From Cyathus striatus (Eukaryota; Basidiomycota; Agaricomycetes; Agaricales; Nidulariaceae): DNA of 64,000 nucleotides. This document shows positions 48,846-60,279 of this stretch, in pieces (the first letter of the stretch is position 1; each line of letters starts with the position of its first letter). The position numbers and the translations under genes are program-made. A model generated the notes under the pieces. The model did no database searches and was not told where the DNA came from. It saw only the letters and a program-made list of their open reading frames with translations. The stretch is taken from NCBI GenBank assembly GCA_025738555.1, contig JAOVFP010000009.1:1488001-1552000 (forward strand). The letters are read 5' to 3'.

Positions 48846-51141
48846 GTCATACAATGGGTTAATCCTGTTATAAATCCAAATGTGAATGATAATCCTGTAA
48901 GTTTAATTAATACATATATTCATCAATAATAAATTTAATATATATTTCAGGCTCCATTACAATTTCATCATTGGAATCCTCCAGGTGTTGATCCAGCAGC
49001 TCCTATACCTGCTGCACAACCTGATATTGTTCAGGTGCATATATCATTAATACTTTACATTTTAAAATTCTAACATTTATTGCTTTATAGAATATTCGAT
49101 GGGCAGTCCCCATTCTTGCTGATCCAGTTCTATTGCCTATGTATGATCTTCCCATACCTCCCAGGTGAATTCGGATACCATTAGCCAGAAGGCCTTATAA
49201 TCCTAATTGGCCAAAGTTTACCATTGGAAAAATGGAGATAATTTGTCCTGATTGTGGAGCTTTACATTGGGAAAAGGAATGATTAGCCAAATCATCAAAA
49301 TTACACCCTAAGTTTGGCATGTGCTGCTTTTCAGGAAAAATTAAATTGCCATGATGGGAGCCTGCCCCTCCTGAACTACAGAATTATTTGCATGGAAATA
49401 ATACCAACTCAAGAAACTTCCGTAAACTGATCAGACAATATAATAGTGCTTTAGCTATGACATCAATGGCAGCAGGTGATATTGATCGAAGTGTAATGGG
49501 TCATGGTGGTCCATATACCTTCAGAATTCAGGGAAGAGTTTATCATTTTTCTGGATCTCTCTACCCTGAACAGGGTCAGAATAGAAGATATGCCCAGCTA
49601 TATATCCATGATGGATCAGAAACTGAACAGGAAACTGCACAAAGGCGAATAGATGCTCATTCTGCAAATGGAGAATGTCTTCATCATGTTATGCTAGCAT
49701 TACAGCACATGTTAATGCATGATCATCCTGGCGTTCAATTATACCAGCAAGCCAGAGATCGTACTCAACATATGGGACCTAATGAAAACTGTTTGATTAC
49801 TCTTATAGCTAATCCTCAAACTGATCAACATCAATATAATAATCCAACTGTTAATGAGATTGCTGCTATACTACCTGGAGATGGTGATCAACTGGAAAAC
49901 TCAAGAAGCATTATTTTGCATCGACGTGGAGGAACACTAATGCAAATTAGTGAAGTTAATCCACTTTACTGGACACTGCATTACCCACTATTGCTGACAA
50001 CTGGACAACTGCTTTGGCATCCAGAAATTAAATACACAAACAATCAGGAGGTGGATGATGTAGAGTTTATGGATGCTCTAAACCCTGAGCAGGAAAATAA
50101 TATTTGTCCTGAAAAACGGAAACATGTTTCTCAAGCTGAATATTTTTGCTATTATTTACACCCAAGAGTAGGGGAACAACTTCATTTATTCTTCTCAAGA
50201 AAATTATTTCATGAATTTATTGTTGATGTATGGGCATGCTGTGAGCAATGTTACTTAAATTGGATCACATTTAATCAAAGGACAATCTGTGCAGAATCAT
50301 ACCAGACCTTAGTCAATGCTGTTACAGCTAATGAAAATGTTCAGGGTGGTGACATTGGCCAGAGAATTATTCTTCCCTCTTCCTTTACAGGTGGTGCAAG
50401 GTATATGATACAGAACTGTCAAGATGCATTGGCTATCAATCGTTATTATCATGGAGCTGATCTCTTTATCACTGTTACTATGAATCCAAGTCATCCAGAT
50501 GTTAAAGATGCTTTGGAAGCAGCAGGCTCAGGACTAACACCCAATGACTGTCCTGATATTGTAGTCCATATATTCCATCAAATGCAAGCTGATCTCATCC
50601 GCCGCATATATAAAGAAGGAATTCTGAGTCGTGCAGTTGCATATGTCTATACTATTGAATTTCAAAAGCATGGATTGCCACACATGCATATGATTGTCTT
50701 TCTGGCTCCTGATGCAAAGTTACGAACTGCTGAGGATGTTGATAGTATGCTCAATGCTGAAATTCCTGATCCAGACACACATCCAGAACTTCATGATTTG
50801 GTTATGAAATTTATGATTCATGAACCATGTGGTCCCAATAATCCAAATGCCAGATGCATGAAAGATGGACAGTGTTCAAAAGGATTTCCAAAACCATTAT
50901 GAGAACAAACTGTTATTAATGAGGATTCTTTTGCAAAGCTTAGAAGAAGGCCAGGAAGAAAATACAAGCTTCCAAATGGCACAGAAGTTGATAACCGTTG
51001 GGTGGTTCCTCACAACTTATTTCTACTATGGTTTTATTATTGTCATATCAATATTGAATGCATTTCTTCTATTAAAGCAATCAAATATATCTACAAGTAC
51101 ATTTACAAGGGACATGATCGCACCACCATGAAATTTGGTAC

Positions 51142-52259
51142 TGATGTACTTAGCGCGTGAGTTTAGATTACTTTAGTAATACTTAGAATAGTTGCCCAAT
51201 TCCAGTATTTTTATATTCTAAGTTCTCGCGTTTTAAAGTTTAATAAGTTTGAGGGCGCACGAATATCAATTCTTTTCAAAGGTAAACTAAAAATAGAACG
51301 ACTTGTATATTTTTAGAACACGCTAGGACTTCGACAGTTTATCAAGTACGAGTTCAATCAAACACCAATTCAATTCTGTACGTGTTCTAAATACTAATTC
51401 AATTCGGTACGTCTGATTCTGTGTCTAATTTCGTTCTGTTCTGTCCTAATTCACTGCCCTATCTGTGGGGGGAAGAATGCCCGTGCAGTTCCTGGTGTTT
51501 CTTTCCCCCCTCGCTCCTCTATATACAATTTACTCACACGCTTATTTACAGTTCTCTATCTACAGGATTTTCTAACCATATGGCATCTTTATTCTAGGTC
51601 CGTGATGAATCAGCACGGAGCATCGGCCCATGCATATGCAGCCAATCGTACGGCACTCACACGGTCCTTATCTATTGCGTTATTGCAACAGCGCGCGCGC
51701 ACGCGGGCGCTTCCATCAGCGCCTTCCTAATTCGGAAATCGTGGCGTTGATGCGTGATGCGTCTCTGCTTCACTTGTCCTGCCGCTCTCTCGATAGCTCT
51801 ACATTCCATCATTGCTGCGCCTGCTTCTTTCACGCATTATACGCCACATGTGATTGAATTTCGGTTGTATCAGCATCCTACTTTACATGGTATACAGATA
51901 CCGGGTCTAAAGTTCAAGTACGTCGTCATAGTATTGTTTCCATTCTTTTTCCTTTGTTCTGAGTACATGTCACTTGGGTTTTCTAGGGTCTCGTCTGTTA
52001 CTTAGGATCAACTGTAGCACGTCGGTTTTATGAATAAAATAAGTATAGTATTTGTTAAAGGTTTTTAATTTGGTTACTGAGGCGGAGTATTGTGTATAAT
52101 AGCTTTTATAGGCTTTTATATCCCTTGATAGTTTATGGGAGGCGACACGGGACCTCAGTCCCTCCCCTTGGTGTCCTACTCGACGCCTCAGTCCAGGATC
52201 TCACAAATTGAGATGTAGAAATGAAATAAAGTACGTGCTTTCAGTTTTCCTGCGTATCA
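51142..52259 (-). mobile_element. Solo LTR inserted in the RepHel gene, TGAT...ATCA family
   Basis: In window orientation it reads TGATGTACTTAGCGCG...CCTGCGTATCA, flanked by GTAC on both sides (51138-51141 and 52260-52263). Removing it with one GTAC restores the RepHel frame. Read in reverse it begins TGATACGCAGG, like the gypsy LTR at 16159 (TGATACGCCTGG). GT and AG bases near the junctions imitate an intron, but its 1.1 kb length, its LTR similarity and the target duplication argue for an insertion. Confidence 0.82.
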
Positions 52260-54716
52260 GTACAGCTCAGGATGAGCCCAAATTATACTTGGATGCTCGC
52301 TATGTATCAGCTCCTGAGGCTGTCTGGCATTTATACTTTTTTCAACTACATGATGAAGTTCCTAATGTCATTCAACTTGCAATACACCTTCCTAATCAAC
52401 AGACTGTTACCTTTGATCAAACAGCTGCAGATTTACAGGAAGTTGTTCAACAAGCTTCAGAACGAGATACTACACTCACAGCATACTTTCAAGCCAATGT
52501 AGACCATCCTGAGGCATGCACTTTATTATATCAGGATATGCCAAACAAGTTTGTGTGGAATGCAACTCAACATAAATGGACACCACGCCAGAAAGGTTTT
52601 GCTATTGGGCGCATATACTATATTCACCCTACTGCTGGAGAGAGATTTTATTTGCGTACACTGTTGACTACAGTGAAAGGAGCTACTTCTTTTGAAGATT
52701 TAAGAACTGTAGATGGTGTTCTTTGTCCAAATTTTCGAGCTGCATGTTTAGCAAGAGGTCTTCTGGAAGATGATAATGAGTGGCGAGAGTGTCTATGTGA
52801 TGCAGCTCATATAAAAACTGGCAGTCAACTGTGAGATTTATTTGTTGCTATTCTACGTGACTGTAGTCCATCTAAGCCATCTGAACTATGGACTGAGTTC
52901 TGTGACAATATCTGTGATGACCTCAGACACAGTATTCAAAATCGCTATCCAAACAGAGATCTCACTGATGAGAATATTCATGACTATGGACTCTATAAGA
53001 TTGAAAAAATATTAAGACACTCAGGAAAATCACTTTCTGACTGGGAAGAAATGCCACTTCCACAGGATAATTGGGAGCACATGGAAGAAAATCATCTTAT
53101 TGGTGATTATCGGTACAATTGTGCTGAACAGACACATTTAGCAGAACAAAGAATACCAACTCTGAACATGGATCAATGTGCAGCCTTTGACAGAATTGTA
53201 GAGGCAGTTCTCAACCGAACTGGAGAAATATTTTTTCTACATGGACCAGGAGGTACTGGAAAGACCTATGTGTATAACACACTATGCTATTTCCTCCGAG
53301 GAAGGGATAAAATAGTAATTGTAGTGGCATCATCAGGAATTGCAGCATTGCTTATTGTGGGAGGACAAACAGCACATTCAGTATTCAAGATACCTCTGGA
53401 AATTGATGAGACTTCTACATGCAGAATTCCACAACAGTCAGAGCTTGCAGAACTTATTATTGAAGCTGATATGGTAATTTGGGATGAAGCTCCCATGATG
53501 CACTGCCATATTCATGAGGCAGTTGATTGAACTTTCAAAGATTTGAGAAAGAATAACAACCCTTTTGGAGGATTGACTGTAGTTTTTGGAGGAGACTTTC
53601 AGCAAATTCTTCCAGTTATTGATAAAGGTTCCAGACCTCAAATTGTTGGTGCATGTCTTAGACGGTCACGACTATGGGACCACATTGAAGTTCTTCATTT
53701 ACACCAAAATATGCGACTTGATGTTGCCAATGAAGAGGAGCAAATCTTTGCTCAATGGCAGCTGGATGTTGGTCATGGTCGAAATGGTCAAGTTGATGAG
53801 ATTACTCTTCCAAACAGCTTCAAATGTCCAGATAATACAGTGAATTCATTGATCAATTTTATCTATCCAAATATTGATAGTCAAGAGCCAAAGCCAGATG
53901 AATACTTCTCAGATCGCACTATTCTCTCAAGTCATAATGAAGATGTTGATGCCCTTAACAAAAAATTACTGGAGCAATTTCCTAGGGAAACTCAGACCTT
54001 TTACTGTGCTGATAAAATTGATGATAATAATCCAGAAGCTCATGGAAGTGAACTTCTCTATCCAGTTGAATATTTAAATGCAATCAATTGCTCTGGACTA
54101 CCACTGGCACATTTAGAGCTGAAATTGGGATGTCCTGTAATGACACTTTGGAATCTTAATCCTTCTCAAGGAGTTTGCAATGGAAGTAGAGGAATTATCA
54201 CACACATGACATCAAGAGTAATAGAAATAAGGTTATTGACTGGGGATAAAAAGGGGACAACTGTGTTTGTTCCATGTATGAAGTTGTCTCCAACTGAATC
54301 ACAGGTGCCATTCAAGTTTACACAACATCAGTTTCCACTTCGATTATGCTTTGCAATGACAATCAACAAATCTCAGGGACAATCTGTCAAATATGTTGGA
54401 CTGGATTTTAGAACTTCAGTTTTTACTCATGGGCAATTTTATGTTGCAGTTCCTAGGGTAACATCAGTAAGAAATATCAAAGTAATTTGGAATGAAAATA
54501 GTGATAGAGCAGTTACTTCAAATATAGTGTATCCAGAAGTATTATTATGAACCTAAATATATTTATAATGTATACATATATTTAATAACAGTGCATAATT
54601 TGAAGTAGAATAAACTGGGATGAAGAAGCAGGGGGTCTGGGGGGTGCAGCCCCCCAGCAAGCCGTTGCCCGTGTGGAGTGGAGGGGGGGGCCGACAGGCC
54701 CCCAGCCCATAGGGCC

Positions 54717-54734
54717 CCCGTAGCGAAGCACGGG
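54717..54734 (+). other. Helitron 3' terminal hairpin
   Basis: CCCGTAGCGAAGCACGGG folds into a CCCGT/ACGGG stem, 11 bases before the end of the element. This is the expected Helitron terminator position. The final bases are CTTG, not the usual CTRR. Further upstream, GGGGGGTGCAGCCCCCC forms another strong hairpin (about 54633-54652). Confidence 0.8.
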
Positions 54735-55256
54735 TGTAAGGCTTGTGGACCTACAGTAATAGTATTCACTTCAAAATAGCCAATGATCACATATGATCAC
54801 CATATTACAATAGACCTACAGTAGTAATATTCACTTCAAAATCAGCCAATGATCACATATGATCACCATATTACAATAGACCTACAGTAGTAATATTCAC
54901 TTCAAAATCAGCCAATGATCACATATGATCACCATATTAATAGACCTACAGTAGTAATATTCACTTCAAATTAGCCAATGATCACATATGATCACCATAT
55001 TACAATAGACCTACAGTAGTAATATTCACTTCAAAATCAGCCAATAATCACATATGATCACCATATTAATAGACCTACAGTAGTAATATTCACTTCAAAA
55101 TAACCAATGATCACTTATGATCACCATTAGATTTAGTATTAATAGGTGGATAAGCTCTCAAAACACATAATCATGAAGGTGATCATTATTTATGATTGCA
55201 GCAATCATAAAACACTACATTTTTATGATAATTTTGGCTAACACCACTCAATGTTG

Positions 55257-58200
55257 AGTACCAAAAGAGTGTAGTGAAGTACATCCATGCACAGCTTTTC
55301 TCCACCTTGTTCTTGTATGAGTGCCTCCATAGGGATACAAAACATAAGGCACTGCCGAAGCACGTTACTATGGTCCTTTCGGTGCAATAGTGAGGTTTGC
55401 CTCATGAATGTGCAGGGAGAGCAGGAAAAGCTGTCCATCATCCTGGATGGAACACAAGACCACTCTTCATCACTCTGGCCTTCATCTCTGACTCTTGATC
55501 ACCAGGACCACTACTTCTGGCTGATCTTGCCCCACAGCCTGAGGAACCTCGATAACTTTCACTTCCTGCACAATCAGTATCGGAACCTCCTCAAGTTCCT
55601 TGGAAACATGAGGCTGCCTAACCACCCATCAGATATCTTTCTACCCTTGAAAGTTTGCCCAGAGCTTACTAAAATCACATCCTCATCTGCAATCACAGAC
55701 TGCAGCTTCTCAGAAATTGTGTTGGGGTAAGACTAAAAGTGGAGGCAATAGGGTGAGCAGCAGAGAAGCAGGTAGAAAAGATGATTTGCCTACATTTTCT
55801 TGTGCATTTTCACCTTCTGACAATGGCATCCGGTGTGATGCCACCTGTGCATTTAGGCATAAAATTGTGCATTTCTACCATTTACAGTATTAAATCTGTA
55901 TACATTGAAGAACCCCAGATAATAAATAAAGATCCATGGACTGCTACAAATTAGCAAGCATTGTACTTATTACCCTTCTAATTTGGGTTAATATTCAACT
56001 GTCTACAACATAAAACAGAGTACAAGTGCTTTCATGTCCAACCTACCATTAGCCTGGTGTGTAGGAAAAGATATTGAATATTGAAAGGACCGCTTTTCTG
56101 CCAGTCACATGACTTGTATATCATTTCATTTCATTTTGATACCGCTAAGTTGTTTGTTTGGCATCAGGATTGAAGTCTAACAAATAGTCAATGAAATAAA
56201 TATGAATTAATGAATATTTCAGAGTGGAATAGAATGGTCTATTCTTCATCAATCTGGATGATTCTGGTCTCGTTCTAAAGCTGGAGTCGAGTACATTCTA
56301 TTCTAGTACTATATGACATGATCTCACCGAAGTCCGGACCAGGATAGGGGTAAAACATCGGACACAAGTAGATGTTTTATTATTATCTGCCCAGAGTGAC
56401 ACAGAGTAAGACACTATATTATCTGAAAATAAGAGGACTGAGTAGTCTAGAGTATCCTAATACTTCGGGTTTACTCAGCTCCAAATGACATATGATTGAA
56501 AGATACAGGTAAAAGACAGGGAAGTGTTTCATGTACATATATGTAGTATACAGTGTCTGAGAAACTCTTAGTAATACTGCTCTGTTTCCTGTATTTAAGT
56601 AGGTACTATAGACTGTAAGAGAGCAAGCAGAATAGCACCTTTCTTGCCCAGGTACAATAGGTATTGGGTAGTGGTTTAGGTCTTTTTGTTTCAAAGATAT
56701 AGAATTGTTTTGGTTTGCATTTTGGGTATTTTTGGAAAGAATCTAAGGTTCTGAGACTCCAGTGAGGGCCTAGGACTTAGTGTTTTCAATAAAGCGGTTT
56801 CATAAAGAGTAAAGACTTGCTCTTTTTCGGTTTTCTAAGAAGTTGTGCTGGTAAAAGATTGTTGGTCACTTCTACAGGGTTTGAAGTAGTACAAAGGGTG
56901 TATTACTTAAATTCTACAATAAAATTCTATTGTTTTTCGGTTCATTTGGCTTCTAAATGATTGAAGAATACATAAGACAATAAGAGGCTACACCCACCTC
57001 AAACCCCTCTCGCATTTTAAGAGACTTGTGAATTTTGTAGTGAAGTAAGTTGCAAACTTAGAGCCAATTTCACTACTAGAACACAAGTACCCCTTTTCAC
57101 CGGCATTGTTTCCTAGGATAAATGTTGGCCAGGTTCTATGAAAAGCATGAAAACAATTAGCATTTCATTAGACTGCAATGTGGAATAAAGTCAGTCATAC
57201 ATGAGGGTATCCAAGATCCTGCGGAGTGAGAAATTGTTATTAGTGTTGACAGGCAGGAAAATGAAGTACACGAACTGGAGTCACATCATCGAACCCACCA
57301 TACAGAATCTTTCATTTCAATGACACCTGGCAGCTGGGAGCCATGATGGTGGCAGGTGCTTCCTGTGTGATAGCAGGTTGGTTGAATGGGGGGGTGAAAT
57401 CAGACTCTAGGGAATGGCAGGCCTCACTCTGCGAGGTGATGTCTGCAAGGGCAAGGGATGAAACTGTGTTTCTCACAGCATCAGGTCTATTTCATGCATG
57501 ATTATCAGTGCTATCAAAAACTGCAAATGAATGTCAGGTATGAGAACATATGTGTTCATGGTGAGTTTATGAGTGTAGGTGTGTCCAATGGCACCAGCAA
57601 AAGTAGCAAGACTACAAACAACAACATTGAAATCAGTCACTGGGAACATTATCTGGGGGTATTGGAAGATTGGTGCATGATACGAGTAAGATTTCAATAG
57701 AAACCTAGTGCTACAGTAGTCAAGAATTGAGCTCTAAGATGCTATACTCTGCTTCCAATCAGCAACCACAAGCAAGAAGATAAGAAGTCGAGAGGCTCAC
57801 TTAGTCAAAATAAAGGACTTAAAACAAAGAGAGACATCATTAAGAATTCATATCTGTTTCATGGTGGTATGGTATTGGAAGTGACAAACACCAGTCCCAA
57901 GATTCTTATAGGGTCCATATTGGAGTACAGCATTCCGACAAAACAGTGATCCAAAGTGGTGAAGAGGAAACTGAGTGTTCTGAGATAGCCGGAGTACAAT
58001 TGCATAGAACAGTAGTCTGAGGAGGGGAGGAGGGGCAGAGGGGACCATACTCTGGAGCAAGCAGAGTATGGCACAGATAGAGTCCAGCAATCCAACACTC
58101 CAACAATCTGGGGGGACAAGTGAACAAATGACAGTAGGGAGGTGTTGCTCTCCCAGAGTGGGGAATGTGTAACCTGCCAGAGTATGTTAGTAACTGAAGA

Positions 58201-58640
58201 ATAGGCAGAAAGGGAACATACAAGCTATCAGAGAATGATAAAAGAGATGAGATTGAAAAAGCAGTTTGCTGCAGGCAGGCCTGGCAAACAACATCAAATC
58301 ATTAAACAAAAACACGTAACCATATCACTCGATTTTCAGCTCTAAGTTCCCCCTTCTCCTCTTCCCCCATCTCATCAGCCTGCTAACTCAAAGCTCTAGT
58401 CAAGCACCTTGTCTCATCTGGAAGGAAGTGATGCTATGAAGCACCAATGCAAGTTAGGTCCCAGGAAGAATTCAAGGGTTATGGTTGTCACTACTGGTAT
58501 GCTCAATGTTTGCCTTGATTCAACTTGTTCCACTCCTTAGCCTGCTTACACTTGCATTCCTCTTTTAGACATGCACTTAGTTATAACCATCAGTATTACA
58601 GTAAAGGCCTAGGTGCCTATGCTGCATTGCATCCCTTTGC
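55257..58640. other. Unrecognised DNA, probably old repeats
   Basis: A segment at about 55380-55560 is related to 40980-41290 and 41440-41790. The segment 56160-56400 has LTR-like base use (CpG present, palindromic TCTATTC/GAATAGA motifs) without confirmed ends. No gene recognised. Confidence 0.4.
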
Positions 58641-59620
58641 ACCTTATGCACCACCACCCTCCCAATATGGCAGGATGTCAATGGGTGGACTGGCATGCTG
58701 TTGATTCCAATTAGTGTGATGTGATTCTGGTGACAGGGTTGCTATGATTGTTGGGATGGTACCTGTGCTTGTAGTGAGGAAGGGTAGTGCTAGTGGTACA
58801 TTGCTTTCTTTGCTTTCATTGGATTGTACTGAGGATGGTGTAGAACTGAGGCTGGGGGAATCACTGTCTCTCCCTTCTCTCATCGGTATGGAAAATTCAC
58901 AAACCAAAAATGACATTCATGATACACATTTTGGCTGCTTACTCTGCTCATGGTGCATGTCTTCCTATTGTACTCTTCTGAACACACAGACTCAAAGCTC
59001 AAAGCTATCACTCTTCATCAAGTCCAAGTATGTCTTCTCCTCCTACATCTCTTCCTTCACTCATATTGACATTACAGAAAGCACTCATACTACCTCTCCC
59101 CATGCCCTCATAACCCTCAGATCCACATGCAATCTACCTCCACACCCAATTCCCTCCGAACCCACTTCAATACTTGCAACCTGAGTTACAGCCATCTCCC
59201 TCCTCTCGTCTCCATCACACTCACATGCATGTCTTTCTCCTCCACTTCATCCTCTTCCCTCTACTCTCCTACACCCTGCTCGTCAACACCACCCTCAAGC
59301 TGATGATAGGCCACCTCTTCTGCCCATGCATGTTCTTCCTCATTTTGCCATTCTTATGTGTCCCCCTCCCCCACAGCGCGATTTGGAGTTCATAGTGGCA
59401 TTTACATGGCTTATGGCTGCACATATCATCAATACTACACTTTCACAATGGAATCTTACATCTATTCTGTTGGCTGCCTGATTGAAGGGACAGATGCAAA
59501 AGTGAGCAAAGATGGGAACAATCTGCAGGGCTTTATCAGCTACAGACATTTGCTGGTGTCACAGGATCAGAAGTTCCTTACACTCTGAACTCCTCTGCTC
59601 CGTAGCTCCCTACTATTCCT
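58641..59620. other. Unrecognised segment, possible host gene remnant
   Basis: A 146-codon plus frame (58744-59184) and C-rich sequence with many short Ser/Thr/Pro codons suggest former coding DNA, but no domain is seen and the frames break repeatedly. Confidence 0.3.
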
Positions 59621-59642
59621 AAGGGAGCAGTAACAAGAGACA

Positions 59643-60139
59643 TTGAGGCGAGGTGCTCCCCCTCTCCCTCCTCTACCTCCTGCTGTGCAGAACATGGTAT
59701 TGAAGAAGAGGGAAGTAGGGGTGGGATTTCTTGTAGAGGTGCTTCAAAAGGTCTTTAAATCGGGAAGGCCATTCGTGGTGGAGGGAGCATTGGATATGTT
59801 GTCGAGAAATGAGCCCATTATGGATGTTGTGAATTATGTTCCAGAGTTGTTTAGGAGCATTAGCTCATGTCCTGCTTCCTCTCCTGCCTCTACTTCTCCC
59901 CCTCCCCCTCCTGCTTCTTCCGTCTCTGCTATCAAGAAACCTGGATTGATAGTGGCTCTAGCCAAGAGGGCGAAGGAGAAGTCAGTGGTCCTACTTCTTC
60001 TCCTTCCACTGCTTCTCCCACTCCCCCTACTGCTCCTTCAGCCCCCATTGTCAAGAAATCTGGATTCATAGCAGCTCTAGCTGGGAGGGCGAAAGAAAGA
60101 CTGGTGGAGAGGGTTCCAGGGAAGTTAGAGTGTATGTGA
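59643..60139 (+). pseudogene. Unknown basic protein with duplicated KKxGxIxALAxRAKE motif, frameshifted
   Basis: The first frame contains a helical stretch (FLVEVLQKVFKSGRPFVVEG), a Pro/Ser linker and IKKPGLIVALAKRAKE. A frame change then lies between about 59975 and 59990. The next frame has a Pro/Ser/Thr linker and VKKSGFIAALAGRAKERLVE before a TGA near 60137. The same motif appearing on both sides of the frame change shows that both frames were once one coding sequence. I recognise no family. It lies just upstream of the FG-repeat remnant on the same strand; whether they were one gene is open. Confidence 0.55.
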
Positions 60140-60279
60140 GGGATTTGAAGAGGTAGGCTGAGATGGAGTGTGTTAGGCGGAGTGTGGAAGTTTAACTACC
60201 TAGATCTAACCTGCTATACAGGTACCCAATCCCCTCCCCTTCTTTACTTTTTACTCAACCACAATGATAGAACACATGA

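Larger units (their letters stand above)
48470..54550 (+). pseudogene. Helitron RepHel protein (rolling-circle Rep plus PIF1-like helicase), decayed
   Basis: Coding begins after a likely acceptor at 48468-48469 (branch-like CTTACTAAC upstream) with TPENR-type and PQYRHLPADIAAMHARLL blocks, then an RG-rich tract. Introns are at 48897-48950 and 49035-49090. A zinc region (CPDCGALHWEKE) follows. The Helitron N domain at 49388-51141 contains the Rep motif HGLPHMHMIVFL and the two-tyrosine motif IKYIYKYIYKGHDRTT. A solo LTR splits the gene at 51142-52259; the frame resumes with DEPKLYLDARYVSAPEAVWHL. The PIF1-like helicase has Walker A GPGGTGKT, Walker B VIWDEAPM, GGDFQQILPV and TINKSQGQS. Seven in-frame TGA codons (48768, 49166, 49280, 49352, 50900, 52832, 53528) and no TAA or TAG interrupt it. 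Rep would nick and join single strands; the helicase would unwind. Confidence 0.93.
45304..54745 (+). mobile_element. Helitron with exact boundaries
   Basis: The left arm of the surrounding foldback gives the empty-site sequence. The inverted right arm reads ...ATTGCAA up to 45303 and resumes TGGACCTACAGT at 54746, so 9,442 bp were inserted between A and T without duplication, as expected for a Helitron. The insert begins TC (TCAATATATAATTAG) and ends in a hairpin 11 bases from the end, finishing GGCTTG. It carries a RepHel gene on the plus strand. Family A copy 2 and a solo LTR are nested inside. The boundary could shift by one base. Confidence 0.92.
42123..55248. mobile_element. Family B giant foldback element, copy 2, split by a Helitron
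   Basis: The ends are CATAAGTGTCAGCCAAAATT and, inverted, AGTGGTGTTAGCCAAAATT. A perfect 8-bp duplication CAATGTTG flanks it (42115-42122 and 55249-55256). The left arm is 42123-43505; the right arm is 44756-45303 plus 54746-55248. Each arm has unique end sequence, then about eight 63-66-bp units with the palindrome GATCATATGTGATC, then GTCACG-rich minisatellite. The spacer (43506-44755) has no recognised gene. Without the Helitron it would be about 3.7 kb. An 8-bp TSD suits hAT or KDZ, but the ends match neither convincingly. Confidence 0.88.

Noticed and set aside
48582..48854. Poly-Ser minus frame and poly-Glu plus frame
   Set aside because: Shadows of the RG-encoding hexanucleotide repeat in the Helitron gene.
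51142..52259. A 1.1-kb intron in the RepHel gene (GT..AG-like junctions)
   Set aside because: Other introns here are 50-66 bp. The segment has TGAT...ATCA ends, a GTAC duplication and end similarity to the gypsy LTR at 16159, so an inserted LTR explains it better.
14897..54550. Reassignment of TGA to a sense codon
   Set aside because: The stops stand where CGA arginine codons are expected and are confined to decayed mobile elements that also have frameshifts and insertions. The NB-ARC frame contains no internal TGA. CpG deamination is simpler.
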